From Hymenolepis diminuta (taxonomy: Eukaryota > Platyhelminthes > Cestoda > Cyclophyllidea > Hymenolepididae): a stretch of 64,000 nucleotides of DNA. The notes beneath the pieces were generated by a model. The model did no database searches, had not been told where the DNA came from, and was given only the letters and a program-made list of their open reading frames with translations. Shown piece by piece: positions 48,071 through 61,570 of this stretch. The first letter of the stretch is position 1. Every line of letters starts with the position of its first letter. The DNA lies in assembly GCA_900708905.1 (NCBI GenBank), contig CAADRB010000039.1, positions 298,816 through 362,815 on the forward strand. The letters are read 5' to 3'. Made by a program: the position numbers and the translations under genes.

Positions 48071-51000
48071 AGTGTACGGTGATGAATATGCCTCTGACGC
48101 TATGACTATTCAAAATATCACATTCCAACTCCAGGGCTAATCCAAAAGATTGGATGAACAACCCAGACAGCCTTAACGACAGAAGGAAGTCAAGTGGCCG
48201 TTTATCACTGCTAGCCTTATCAATGCCTTTTTATTCTGACCGCTTGAGGGAGATAGATTATCTTAGTCAGTACTGAGTGATCTTTTGCGTTAACAACTTA
48301 CCTCCCATTTACCAAAATTATTTGGCTTATCATATAGACTTCATCTCTCATGACGTGCCCCGATCCAACCGGACCTAACCTAAATGCCCCACGGTGTGAC
48401 AGTTTACCCCTCTTTTGCTCCCTATGTATATGTGTCCCTACCCAACCCAATTCAGCCAATTTGTATGCAATTTGCGTCCAGTGTTCCCAATAAATGTGGT
48501 CATGTAGCCCCCATACTCAGTCATTCTTAATGGTTGTATGTAGCGTGATTTATATTTAATTATTAAAGCTAGCTCTTAACTGTGTGGATATTTTCTTCCT
48601 GACTTCCTGCTCTTTGCTAGTACTTGTACTCTACGGCGACTAGAAGACATAATACCTCACTTCCTCCCATTCCATTAGAAATGTCTCAGATCCCTTACGT
48701 GGTCATAGTTTAAGTGATGTGTCATAATATTTACGAACTATACTCAGATGTGCTCAATCCAAAACTGTTATTAAGATACTCTTAAACTCAGAGACTTAAG
48801 AATCAGCAAATACTGAGATGTCTGTCATGATTATGATGGGAAGTTTAAGTTCGCTGTAGCAGTGACTGAATTTGCTTTTCCATGTTAATCAACTCCAAAT
48901 AAATCTTGATATACAAGGATTTAAAAAATAACTCGTACATATTTTACCCAAATCACCTTTATTTTGCAACATTTTTAGTAAATTTTATTCCTCTAACACC
49001 ACACGAAATCCCTTGAAACTTGGCTTAAAAGGTGGGCTGAACTTCCCCGAAAATTTTGCCTTTAGACGTTGGTTCTATCAAGACCATCTAATTGGTTTTG
49101 ACAGAGTACTTTTAACTATCTCCCACTGATACCTCATAGTTACATCGGGGACAAATTTCAATTTCATAAAACTAAATTAAACCTTCTTTTCGGTAGTTTG
49201 CACTGATAGTTAGTTCAGTAGTTTAAAATGATACATTGAATAAAATTTTCGGATTTTGTAGAGATAAAGTATTTCAATGCGAAGAAATCTTATTTATAAC
49301 TGTCGAAAATCTTATTGTTTATTTTCATCCCAAAAAAGACCATAATGAAGAAGATTTAATCTCGACTTCAAGTAATAACAGAATTCTGATACAATTCCAT
49401 CATGAGTCAATATTAGAAGTGGGTCATTTTTAGTGGAGGAAGTGGAATCGATTTTGTTTACAGCCATGAATTATCGATCCCTTCCAAGACTTCTCACCTT
49501 GTTAAATATCTCGCAATATTCTTCAAATTATCCTGTAAACGATTTAGGGGTAAAATACTGAGAGATGTTCCTATTGAAACCTAGTCGTGGGAGCCCCAAA
49601 AGATATTCGCGAACTTTTATCAAACGCCCATGGCTACATGATAGAGGAGCTGTAATAAATTACAGGAAGATTACAATTAAAATGATTGCGGCTTCACAAG
49701 CTGCCACCTGACCTAACGGCTTTGGACGCTATCCAATTGAAATTAACTTACCGGCCAATTTAACCTTGTCTTACCACCTCAAAGTGCTACAGATGTATTC
49801 ATGCACGTGAGCACCACTGTATGGACCAATCAGCGTCAAGAATGCGCACACATATGTGCACACGTGTGCGCCAAACGTAAATAAATGCTAAGCAACCTTA
49901 GCGGTTGCAGTGATTAGTTTGCTGCGAATACGCTTTGGTTTATCGTTGTTAGACCGCATTCTTACACATACTGTTCATTCACCAGGCGTCTTTAGAATAC
50001 GGCTGATTCTCTTCACTTCTAAAAACGAAAATTACTATCTTACTCCTAATGTGAGTTCTTTTTCATATTTGATAATCTTGTAAGTGATATGATTGCACTA
50101 TTAAAATGCCTCAATACATTCCTTATTATTTATGCGGAGGTATTTATAATTATCATCGAACAGGATTATGTGGAAGCCAGTTGCTAGATTATGGAAATCT
50201 GCATGTAGATATGCAAATACGATCCACTGATATGGATGAATGCAGTTGGGGGTTTATTTGACCGGAGATTTGACCTGTAAGGCGTGATGGTAATCAGATG
50301 TGCATCATTTATGCATCGGCGTGCAACGGAGCTAATGCTAATCCTGGTCAAATGAGAATTTCTTAAATATATAACCTTATAGTAAGGCATATCTGGGAAT
50401 CACAAGAATTAGAATTCTCCTTTTATTTTGACTTACACTTCTACCACGGTTTTTAACAACTCGGGAATTTTTTTCCCTATTCCATTGTGTTCCATTGTTT
50501 CTCCACCATTTGAAGCTACTGTTTTTGCCTTGCCATGGACGATAATAATGGTGCTAACAATAATTTTTGTTTAAATCCCCTCGCGTTTTCTTCATCAAAT
50601 TGCAAATGTTAAAAACTCATTTTATGAGTCTTTAAGTTCCCAAATCATCGATAATTTTAAACTAAATTTAAAATTAAACGTCTTACTACTGTCGCCTCTT
50701 CTTTGCCCAATCTTAAATTTTTTAAATATTAAAAAATGGCAATTTCCAATAATTTATGATCAGACAGGTTGCATACTGTATTTTAAAACGAACTTAAAGT
50801 TCGGAATTCAAATAATCGGAAAAGTCAGGGCCTTTTCATTGCAAACCAAGTGACGCCTTATCAAACTGTCGCTGCTTTTAGGACAGAGAGACTAAAAATA
50901 GAGGGGTCTGAATGATTGTAGACTAAACAGAGCACTGTAGCATCGTATTTAGAAATGTGCCTTCTGTCTGTATCAGTGTCAAATACCGTAACTAGCGGTC

Positions 51001-54000
51001 TCAAGATTGAATAGTACAAAATGTTCAGTCTAGAGTAATATAACTATTGGCACTAATATTTTAATTTGAGGGACTGCTCTTTTATCTTTTGTTAAGTTCA
51101 TTCGATCAAATATTGATCTATTAAAGTCCATTTCATAGGCAAAATGCTTATACCTATCAGTGGGAATGGGGAAAGGAAAACTGAATGTTCTTGGAAAATA
51201 AAGAATTCTTTTGAGTTCGAGTTGCAATTGGTACATCTTTTTCTTCAAGGTCTTGCTGACTTCAGGCATCTGGAGATGTTACATTTGATTGAAGCTTAGT
51301 TTTTAAGGCTGCTGACTGAAGGCACTGAGTTAATAAAATATCCACTTTTAATAACGACTTTTTACTTTATGCTGATCAGATAATCGGATACACGACGGAA
51401 ATAGTTTGGGAAAATGTAAGATTTTTAGAGAAGAAAAGCAGGATCCAGAGTGTCTACTTCTTTTCGCATCTTGAAAAAATTATGCTGCTCCTTTTTAAAA
51501 GCTCTTTTAAAGAGATTCACGTTGGACCCGTAGTCAAAATTGAAGATGACGTTCTTTTATGTGATGTTTCAACCACTCTTGTCTTTAATAAGACTTAAAG
51601 CAACTGAAAATTGGGCACTGAAGGTCCATGTTTTAACTGGGGAACAGTGATCCCATGAAACATTGGCATATAGTTAGCAGTTTCACAATTCATAGTTTCG
51701 ATCTAATTCTCTTGAGGTGGGGAATTCATCTTTGTGCAAGCTCTCTTCCTAGTTCTCTTTAGTATCTAATGTCAGGGTTCTGCTTTCATTAATTATAGCC
51801 AAGTATTTCACGAATAAGTTCTCATTCATATGATAACTGATGACAGACTTTATTAGAATCTGAATAACTGTTTTTTATATTGTTATTGAAAGTTCACATC
51901 ATTTTTTTCGTCTCTAATGCTATAGAGCTGTCAATTGGCACAAGGTAAAATTCTCAATTAACTCTTTATTTAAAATGTAAACTTTTTGCGTCTTTGAAGG
52001 TATTATCTTCCACAAAATTTTGTTCGCAACAATATTCCTTCTGATGCCTGGGAATTCACATGTTTATATCATGTTTCCTCAGTTGATTTACGCTCTCATT
52101 TGAATGATATTGGATCAAGTTTATTAATTTCGAATAATCAAGTCATAATTAAACAAAAAAGTTTTTGTCTGTTTACTGTTTAACTTAATATTATGCGCCA
52201 ATGAGAGAGCTGCCTTCAAGTGATTTTTTCATATTAATACTCACTTAATATTAGCATGTGATACGACAGTTATTTGCTAAGTAAAATCTCGTACGAAATA
52301 ACTTATAATATGATTTCGGTCATTCAGATGATAAGTAATGTTTAGTAGGAAGCGCGTTTAATTATATTTCTTTATAATAATATACATATGATGATAAATT
52401 TAAAGAAAAGAGATTTTCACTTATTGAATTTAGTCTTTATTTGGGAGATGGCATTAATCAATTTTCCTTGTAATGTATTGATAAGTAGCTACTGATAAAG
52501 TCTTGAAGTTACTGAGATATTACTAAGTACCAGGTCTAAAGGTCATGTTTACAGTTTACTTGACTCAATAGACGAAGGAGGAAGAGGGCGGAAAACTCTG
52601 TAACTCAACGGCAGTTCAATTATTGGGAAAATGTATTTATTTATACGAGATATGATTGAATAGCCGATATTGTAGAAGTCGTAAAATTTCATTCTCAGGA
52701 ACGAGCGTGAATAAAGTCGATAATTGATAACCCAATGCATTAGAAATATAGCCTATGAACATCGTCCAAATGCAATGAAATTATTCAATTCGACCTCCTA
52801 GCGCGCTCACGTGTTATCAGTCAATTATATTTGCATTTAGAAATAAATTTCGCAAATTGAATAGCTAAATTCTTAAATTGGGAGCTGATTAAGGGCGAGA
52901 AATATTTGTTCTTTTTAGGTACTAATTTGGGACTCACTCTCATACCGAAATGAACTTTTAAATGAGTAAATAGAGAATCGGGTATTGTATATCGTAAATG
53001 TTTTCCACAGGTGCGACACAGTTAAATTGTTTTTACCTTTTATGATTTTTACAGCACGCAATAAACTCAACATGTACAAGTTAATTTGTTCTTTTCTCAT
53101 AGTTTGTGTTCTTAGAATATTTTATTGTTGTTCAATTTTGTACTAAGTTTTAAGGCTTCTGAATTTATTTATGTGTACAGAGATCTTGAGTCCTTATAGA
53201 ATTCTGTCGTCGAAGGTCGTTTCCGCAAATCTAGAGGATCGTGTCATAACAGCCATTCACATGCTTAGTTACAAGATGACTTTTATACTTCTCTGGTTGA
53301 GAAACTCGAAATAATCATCCCTTTCCCGACGGGTGATAACTACTGCAAGCGGCCTTTGCTAATCATATGAAGGCTATTGTCGTAGCACCCCACACAGCGA
53401 ATCAAAGACACAAATGAGTTTCTAATAGATAAGGAGAATAGCATAAACAAATATTAGCCACAGTTTGGAACTTACATATCCTAGACTTCCGCTTTGCTTC
53501 TCTTATCACTTTCTTATCAATGTTTGTCAGCGTTGTGGTAAAGGAAGTCCCGTTTCCGTGCAGACAGGTGAGTTTCCTAATAATTTTTTGAAGCAGGAGA
53601 TATCTGTATATGCCTATTTTAATGGGTAGAGAATCGGATTTGAATATATTCATAATCAGGGACATATTTCCTTCACAGTATATTTCAGTGCGTTTAGAGT
53701 GATCTTGAGGACGGAGTTGTAATATTTGTCACTTTGTCAATGATTAATGGCTAGTAATTAATTTAATCTATTTTTGGAACTTCCTTACGTAATTTCCAAG
53801 ATTGTAGGTCAATTCTGCGTGACACGAATAGTGATATTTCGTCTCAAACAAGTCCCTAATGGAAATACTTTTCCAAAAGACAAAATTTGTTCAGTTTACT
53901 AAATTTGTTTTGATCAGCTAAGATACACATTACTTTCAAACCTAAATGATAGCAGATAGCACAAAAATATACAAACTTCCCGAACATCAAAGTTAAAACA

Positions 54001-56066
54001 AATTACTAAAATTAAAACAAAGTATTTAAAACCGATGAATAAAAGAACACAAAAATTGCACTGCTATCATAATTTGAGTTCATTAAAATACGATTCCAAC
54101 ATTAAACAGTAACATACGAAACTGAACATTTTTAATGTATAGAAAAGTACAGGGCTCAGCTGATTACAGACATCTAAATTAAGTAAAAGAATTTGTTGAC
54201 ACAATAAATGTTAATCTGAGCATGTGTCATCTCAAAAACCGAGGCAAATTCAATTAGATTCGATGATCTGTTTATTGTGTGAATTGTTACAGTTATGATG
54301 TCAATTTTTGATTTGAGGATCTAATAAAGAGCGATGTTTGGTTTTAACCTCGCTATGAATCCAATAATCCATGGCTCAGCTAATCTCCGAGTAAGAAATT
54401 GTCTTATTCTGCAGTTGGATCATCGAAATTCAAGAATACCCTGCGGATAAGACAAGTTAATATGAAAGGGCACAAAGATCTGTAAGTGTATGAAAGGTAG
54501 ACAAAAGGTCAAGAAGCATGGAATGAATAAAGGTGGAAGGAAGCGACTAGCTTGCCACAATAGTTAAGCATAGGATTTTGGTTGAGCATATATCGTACTT
54601 TAGCCAATGGCTATTGCTCTCCCACGTTGCTCCACGCCCTGTGCTCATGTTGTCTGCATCCTAGCCAAGTTTTTCTGTACTGGGATGAGGTTAATAGCTT
54701 ACTCTACTTCCACTTATTCGGTAGGAACATGGAATATCCGAAATTATCGGTCTGTGTGTTTCCGAATTCAATATAATCCCGTTCTGTCAATGAAGATTGA
54801 GGTGGTCGGATTCCTCATTCCGCCTCTTGGCCTACTGAACTATGGCGATAACTGGAAGTAGCATACTAAACGGTAATTTCAAAGTTCCCACTCCCCTGAC
54901 AAATAAAATCCAATTAGTTTGACATAACTATGCATTAGTGGAAAATCCGCAATCAGTGGTTTTCTATTTCTTTTCTGCAACATAACTATTCCACGAGTAA
55001 TAGCTATTTTGTAAATATTTCCATGTGCAGCGTTTGAGGAACCTTTTCGACGAGTTGTTTTTATTTTTCTCAAAAAAACCTCCAGATCTTTTATTCTTGG
55101 GGAGTTTTATCTGTTAAATCTTCCAATATGTGAATCGTTCTACCCTTTTTACCCTACTACCCATTTTGTTGAAAAGGACCGTTGCAAACATTTGTATTGA
55201 CAAAAGATGGAAAAGTTTTAATAAATCTAAAGAATTTGATTTCAAATTTTCACATAAATATCCGAGAAAATAAAGTGCGTTTTACTCAATCCTTTTCAGC
55301 ATCTATGCACTCTTTACAACTTCAAGGATTCTCGGAAAAAGTTAGAGGTAGTGTTCAAAATTTCAGCTGAAGGGTTGTAATTATTGGTCATAAAGTCAGA
55401 ACTTAACAATCGGAATGAAAACGTCCCACTCCGAAAATACTCTTGTACTTCAACCTCTTCTAAAAATACTTCTCATGCAATCCTTACATTTTGTCGATTA
55501 ACTAAAGTTTAGCGAGTCTGTTACGAAGCTGACAAACATGTCTTAGGACGCATCCTTTGCCGCAGTCGGTTGTCGTAGTCAGCCCCGATACATGAGGGGA
55601 CGGTCTGACCTTGACATCTTAGCAGTTATTCGAGACAGGACAAATGAAAATGTCATATATCGGACTTCTGGCATCAGTTACTGTAAAATGCTATTATTAA
55701 TCAGCTGTATTTGAGATATAATGTTTCAACTTTTCCAACTTATTCTACTGAGTCTGAATCAACTGTATTCCTAACCATATTTCAGAAGCCACTCTCCGAA
55801 TCCATAGATTTCTGTATAGAAATCCGATCTATAGCGTGTGAGATTTATTAATTTACAGCATTCAAATCATTCTTACTTTATCAATAGATCATTGATGAAG
55901 TTTGGAATTTATTTCATAAACAAAAGGGCTTTTGCTTTTATTATTAATATTATCATGGATTCTAAAGCGAAAGTATCTTAAACTGGGTTAGGAAAGCTGT
56001 TTATCTAATTTAAGATGAACCATTCAGTAGACGTTCATTGACCAATCTTGTTACTCTCTTTTCCAG
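48071..56066. other. Gene-poor stretch (8 kb)
   Basis: No convincing gene. It holds a GC-rich palindrome cluster at 49,824-49,909, a possible repeat fragment near 53,290, and a 79-codon ATG ORF at 51,030-51,269 (minus) without family support. Confidence 0.4.
49824..49909. promoter_or_regulatory. CCAAT box followed by palindromes; possible promoter
   Basis: CCAATCAG at about 49,826 is followed by an inverted repeat GCGCACAC..GTGTGCGC (49,844-49,851 / 49,864-49,871), inside which GCACACGTGTGC is a perfect 12-bp palindrome. Then comes GCAACC-TTAGC-GGTTGC. It stands out in AT-rich DNA; any gene it would serve is unknown. Confidence 0.3.
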
Positions 56067-56280
56067 AATACAAGTGGACCTTAACACGCTATGAGTGCGA
56101 GCATAACAGAAAGTCGCAGCAAAGCAACTGAAGATTTGATCAGTCAAATCGAGGAATGTTTGGCAGAACGTCTGATGCGGAAACGGATGTCAGATATCCC
56201 TCATCCCTTTCCAGCTCTCGTTCCACAGATCTCTCGGCCATCTTCCAGCTTTTCATCTCACTCGTCGACCATTAGTGAAG
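56067..56280 (+). CDS. First coding exon of an unknown gene
   Basis: Acceptor TTTTCCAG, then a 24-nt leader and ATG at 56,091. It encodes MSASITESRSKATEDLISQI, an EECLAERLMRKRM helix and a Ser-rich stretch, ending in phase 1 at a GTAATT donor. A possible next exon is 56,701-56,755 (G-QLDRNGLLHYVSKICVK), which fits phase 1 and leaves phase 2. Function not recognised. Whether it belongs with the exons from 59.7 kb on is inferred from strand and spacing. Confidence 0.45.
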
Positions 56281-57991
56281 GTAATTTTAATTTCATTTCT
56301 TACTAGCATATTTCGATATCCATTATTTCACACACTGACAGGCGTATAATAAGCGCCGTTATGAACATTTCTGTCATATTTGGATTTCAAACTCGGTTAT
56401 GTTTGGTGATTTTATAAAAATAGGACTACACTTGCTCTGATCCAGAAAAAAAGACCCATAATTCAAGCGCTTTTAGTAAGAAAATATGTTTGCTTATATA
56501 ACATGGGATAAACATCGAGTTATGGATTGTCCGTTTAACTGGGGATAATTCCATTGCAAAGCAGAACAATGATCGCTGTCAATGCACGAGGGTTGAAGAT
56601 CGTGAATTTCGTTTAGGTACACTGGAATAATTAAATCATCTCACTGATACGGCAATTACCTCTCATCTAGAATCCTTTTACTATATTATTTTAGGTCAAC
56701 TTGATCGAAATGGTCTGTTACACTACGTTTCAAAAATTTGCGTTAAAAGGTAAATATGCAGCCTTGTGTATTATGCGTCTTAAACTGAAATGCTCCTTTG
56801 TACATAACTGAGTTGTAATAAGTGGCTCCAAAACCAAAGTTTACATTCGACGTCGGTTTTAAATGATGACGGTTTAAGTCATGTACAATTGTGCAATTCG
56901 ATTATTATGGAAGGAAGCATACCGTTTTTCGTACCTCCTCTGTCTTCATTTTTATTGTTATTAACGTCAGAGGTAAACATACTGAATCTTTGTTGCATGC
57001 GTCGACAACTCGTGACCAGTGATAATCAAGTTAATTACAACTTTATTTCCAATTTAATAAATCACCACTTTTCAATATTCGAGTCAGATTTATCATATTT
57101 ATTCGCATTAAATGAAGAGATTTAACAAATAAGAACATCGGTCTTCATTTTCTCGAACACCCTCAAATTCAGCAAATTTCAGCGGCTTCAAATCGTAAAC
57201 TGCATGTTTAAAATTAATGAATCATCATTGTCTTTATAAGGAAAAAGTCACTGAAATTGGGTACTTGGCCCAAGTATGAATCAGGTCAATTTTTCGACTG
57301 CCGCTCATAAACCGACCTGTGTTGAATTTGTCACGAATGTGAGTGACTCATCAGTTGGTACGAAGTTGTAAAAATGTTGCATATTCTTTATTAATAATCA
57401 TTAACCAACAGGGGATGCATCCTCTGATTACTAGAGTTCACTGTTAATGGATTTCAATGAGTTCTACTACGTTAAAGACACAATTGCTAGTGTTGTGATC
57501 AAATAATAGAAACTGAATTTTCGGACGTTCTTCATGAAAAAATGGCTGCTAGAGTGCCCCTCCATGATTAAAACAGACAGATTTTCCCTGTGCCACGGAC
57601 AATGCTAACACGGCGACTTATTTACAAGTTAGACAGTAGATTAATTGTTAAATTAGATAAAATTAAGCGATTTATAGTTCGTAGTAGTAACATAAATGAA
57701 CCGATTGTTCTCATCATGAAATATACTGAAATCTGAGGGATCCGTTGATATACTGATTTACTGATATTACACCTGTTTCATTGAGGCTTCATTACGTGTT
57801 TAAATAAATTATCGGTATTATTCTTGTTGACATTGATGTTAATTTATTCTTCTATGTAAATTGTATATAAAGTAAGGGTGCATCAAAGGCCATGATCAGA
57901 AATCATGATCGCAGTAGCACTTTTACTAATGTCACCAAATGTTAATCAACGAGAAAGATAATAATTCGTCTTTTTTCTGTTCAATCTAGGC

Positions 57992-58351
57992 TCACACAAT
58001 TGGCCGTCCAGTTCCCCGAAATATTATCAGGAGAATGGTCACTATACCCCCGAAAAGTCTTTCATTACGACAAATAATGAACACAAAGGGAATCGAACAA
58101 GCGATGTAGGTCGCACTTTGAATTAATATGCTTCCAACGCATTTTAAAGTTACTAACATGAATATCTCAGACATTTTATAACTATAAAGAATCATAGGAA
58201 CACAATAAAATACTCGAACTATAGTCCGCACAGTTTGCTTTTTCATGAGATTTTCGAAAGAATTTACTTGTCTTCCCTTTACTTCTATGATTTCAGCCAT
58301 GATTTGCACAAGTAAGACTTCATGAATTTGCTTCCAGTGGTATTGTTTCAT
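57992..58351 (-). CDS. Possible small multi-pass membrane protein (119 aa)
   Basis: Complete ATG-to-stop ORF. A second ATG at 58,300 (MAEIIEVKGRQV) would give 102 aa. After a hydrophilic start there are three or so hydrophobic stretches (IVRVFYCVPMILYSY, IACSIPFVFIICR, FGGIVTILLIIF). No family recognised and no splice evidence. It lies in the opposite strand to the surrounding exons, probably in an intron if the unknown gene spans this region. Chance ORF remains possible. Confidence 0.3.
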   Translation of the reverse strand: MKQYHWKQIHEVLLVQIMAEIIEVKGRQVNSFENLMKKQTVRTIVRVFYCVPMILYSYKMSEIFMLVTLKCVGSILIQSATYIACSIPFVFIICRNERLFGGIVTILLIIFRGTGRPIV

Positions 58352-58734
58352 ATATAACGGTTCGATTTAGCCTAGTGCCTATGGTAATTTGATATTTCTT
58401 TTCGTTTTTTTTCTGAAAATTTTTTCCACTTTTATTCCAAATATACATTATTTTCTTCAAGAAATAGATAACATTCATTAATAGTGATCAATCCCCACTA
58501 AAAGTATTAACTTCTATTTTTCAATAATTTTTTTCCGTATTATTTATAAAGTCGACTGATATTCGTGCTTCTCTAAGTTCAGAGATTTTTACTTTCACGA
58601 ACTTTTAGTGAGGTTAGGATTTAAAGACTTGTTGCAGATGTTACGTCAATAAGCCTTTTCGCTACAACTAGGTAATCCTCCTTAGCAGTCCATTAGCGTC
58701 AGCAGAGTCCTCTATTATAAATTTGCTCCCGAAA

Positions 58735-58945
58735 TTAGTTAGGCTGCTCCCAAAGTAGCTAGAACAAGAAAGGTGTTGAGTAGAGAGGGTTTATTGATCC
58801 CTAAGCGATGAGATAGTAAGGATTTTGAGCGAACAGAGCTCGTTATGAGTCGCTGTCCACGATCTTGAACCTTAAATACAAATAACGCTAAGCTGCAGGG
58901 GTATTGAATGCTGATTGGCTGATGAGGCCTCTGCACGCGAACTCC
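58735..58945 (-). repeat. LTR-like fragment (tentative)
   Basis: On the minus strand the order is CCAATCAG, a TATTTAAGG TATA-like box, then AATAAACC about 90 bp on. That is the layout of a retroelement LTR promoter and poly(A) site. No coding part of a retroelement, target duplication or second LTR was seen. Confidence 0.2.
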
Positions 58946-59687
58946 ACAGACTCAATCGGATTATATAGCAAAAGAGTTTAATTCCATGTAATTCCACCAG
59001 TAATCAACAGGGTTTTGATCTTCAATAAATCGATGTTACTGAGTTTGATCATTTTTTCCGAAAATTCACCTCTTATGTATAGATAATACACGCTCGAATC
59101 CTTCTAATGATGGGGCAAGAAGCGTTGCCTTAATAAACCCTTATTACAAGACATTTTATGGAGATGGTAATATAGAATGAAAAGGTACAAGAGTCTATAA
59201 CAGTACGAAAGGTATACCACTAACAATTATATAATTGAAGGGACCATCCTGTCACACTTGCCACTATCCTCTGTCGACGTATGGAACCGCGTGGTTAGGT
59301 ATATCCAGAGTTCATGCCTCTTATTGGTCCGGTCTGTGCCCCTTATCTGCCAGACTGGCGAAGTTGCAAGTCTAACCTACTTCCAATCCTTAAGTAGCAA
59401 GGTGGTTGTTAATGGGCAATATATATGAAACTGAATCTAAGCTAATAAACTGATGTTGACTGCAGACTTATTATTGCATGATGGTTGAAGTCGATTCGAA
59501 CTAGCGACAACTGAAACTGCATATTCTTTAATTCAAAGTACAATTCGTCTTGTATGACCTTGAATCAGATCTGTTGCTCATTTTCAAAAGTCATTTGAAT
59601 TCAAACCGCAGTTTGAAATTATTGACATAACAAGAGATTTAAAAGGATTAACTTGCCGTTACTAATTCAAAATCCTTTTTCCTTTAG

Positions 59688-60053
59688 ATAAGCAGCAAAT
59701 TTGAACCGGATGCGTCAACGGATTTGAAATTGCCTTTCTATGTGCGAACGGATATTGATATGCGATCAGGAGGTGGAAACTGGAGATTGAGGCCTCAAAT
59801 TTGTGCAAAGAACGAAATGAGTTCACCCCAGACCGAGAAACAACGATCACCCCTCATGTCTAATTTGTTTGTAACTTTGAACGAGACGAGATCGACACCC
59901 ATCACTGTTTCCCCAACTGTTGAGAGGAGAAATGTATTTACAGCAACACATTTAGTAGACAGCGGGAGTTCGCTAAGTGAGAGGAATAATCTTGGAGGAA
60001 ATCCACTCGATGCACCAAAATCTGAGTTAATATTCTCTGCTAATTCATAATGA
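59688..60053 (+). CDS. Exon of an unknown gene, possibly terminal
   Basis: After TTTCCTTTAG the frame is open from 59,688 to a TAA at 60,051-60,053 (ISSKFEPDASTDLKLPFYV and on through VRTDIDMRSGGGNWRLRPQI). It is hydrophilic, with no membrane segment or known motif. Joining it to 56,701-56,755 (phase 2) needs the later AG at 59,691-59,692. An internal GTGAGA donor near 59,978 could splice on. Not recognised. Confidence 0.4.
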
Positions 60054-60653
60054 TGCAAAATCTTTCCCGTTAATACTTTTATAACGTGTATAAGATTGCT
60101 TACGATTTCCCTTCTTCCGTAACTTCAGGAGCTACTGTTAGGAAAATCTAAAGTGTAAATTGATTATGTGTGAATTGGGACCATATAGAAGGTATAAATC
60201 AAGTCACCCGCGTTACTAAAACAGTGTGGAGGTGGACAGGAAGTCACCCGAATTAAGTGATCAAAGCGTTGAGTATAAATACAATAGTTTTATCGATCGA
60301 CGCCGGTCATTTCCATTACCCCTCTTAACATTTTCATTCTCTCCCGAAATAAAAGTTAAATTTTCAAGACTTAAAAAATTAATTTACTTTTGGGATCAAA
60401 TGAGAGTATGTAATAAAATACAATATATTTTTACACGATAGTAAATAACTCGATTAATTATTATAATTTTGTAATAAAATTTGTTTAAATATGCTCAAAA
60501 AGAATGAAAGATCGGAGCGCATAAAATAGACTAAAAGAGAGATCATAAGGAAATGAAAATATTTTCTGCTTTTTAATAGTTATCATAAATTACGTATCAT
60601 TCTCTTTTCATCTTTATATTTTCGTCTTATGTTGATCTTCAAGCAAAAATAGA

Positions 60654-60861
60654 ATGAACGGAGTAAAATTGGATCGATCATTTAGAGTGAAGCGCAACGG
60701 GGAGGAGTCTCCTTCACTGACTAAATACGGAGGTTTTAAAGCTCCAGAGAATCTATCAGAACGGCAGATGATTGGTAAAAGGGCTCTGCAAAGGCGATTG
60801 GAGTACGATCCACGTGCTTCTGTCGCAAGGGAACGGCGAAGATCAAAATTTGCGGATAATC
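60654..60861 (+). CDS. Exon of an unknown basic, disordered protein
   Basis: Preceded by an AG (AAAAATAG) next to ATG and ended by a strong GTAAGT donor in phase 1. It reads MNGVKLDRSFRVKRNGEE and KYGGFKAPENLSERQMIGKR, then ARERRRSKFADN. It joins in phase to 61,392-61,570 (junction codon CAG, Gln). It could be the first coding exon or internal. No family recognised. Confidence 0.55.
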
Positions 60862-61391
60862 GTAAGTCTAGTTTTATTTTCCATCGGTGGCATTATTAAA
60901 TTCATTTTTGCGCTGATGGCATACACGCCTGTCCAATCAGTGGTCTTGAGGTCGATACTCATCGATACACGTCTGATGATGTGGATGGCTAACCGCGTTA
61001 ACTCTGGAAAGCAGGAGGGGTGTTGAAATTTTCAGTAAAAGCTCGCATCTGAGAAATAAGTTAGTCAGATGGTATTTAGTTATAGACATTAAATGAAGGA
61101 GAGGAACAGAATTTGAAATTTGAAAATCTCGATTGTCGATGAGTATATACCTTATTTCATAAATTTTGCATAGCAACAACTTTACCGAAAGACATAGGCA
61201 TGTAAGGCCTTGTCAATCAAAAGAAAACAAAGCAAAATCGGGAAAAAATATGTTGGGACTGTTTATGTCAGGACTGCGCAAAATATATGGGAACAAAATT
61301 ACTTAACATACAATTGTATTTAAGTTGGGTTAAAAGCTGAAAAACAGTACAGCGAATTCATTTCTTTGTAATAATTTTCCATTAATTTCAG

Positions 61392-61570
61392 AGAAAAACA
61401 AGGTAAATTCGCAATTGCAAGGGGATTCTTCTGCAAGAGACCAAAATGGAACATCTGGGATCTCGAAAATTAATCCTACCAAAAGGCTGTCTTCATTAGA
61501 CTCGAAGGCTATGCCGTCTCAGTTTCCTACTCTTAATGGATCTTCGAATGCTCAAGAGTTTAACGGACAG
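61392..61570 (+). CDS. Following exon of the unknown basic, disordered protein
   Basis: Acceptor TTAATTTCAG, donor CAG|GTTAGT, phase 1 in and phase 0 out. It encodes KNKVNSQLQGDSSARDQNG to NAQEFNGQ, rich in Ser, Asn and Gln. The next exon may be 62,487 or 63,026; both open in phase 0 and I cannot choose between them. Confidence 0.55.

Noticed and set aside
49236..49433. 65-codon ORF with a possible acceptor (TTTTGTAG)
   Set aside because: No ATG at its start, no neighbour exon, no recognisable protein.
51030..51269. 79-codon ATG ORF on the minus strand (MPEVSKTLKKK)
   Set aside because: Has an AG right before the ATG, but no family match, no clear partner exon and ends in a hydrophobic run that looks like read-through.
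60226..60441. 71-codon ORF between two unknown exons
   Set aside because: The start (SPELSDQSVEYKYN) could be coding, but acceptor sequence is poor and no donor fits the phase of the next exon.
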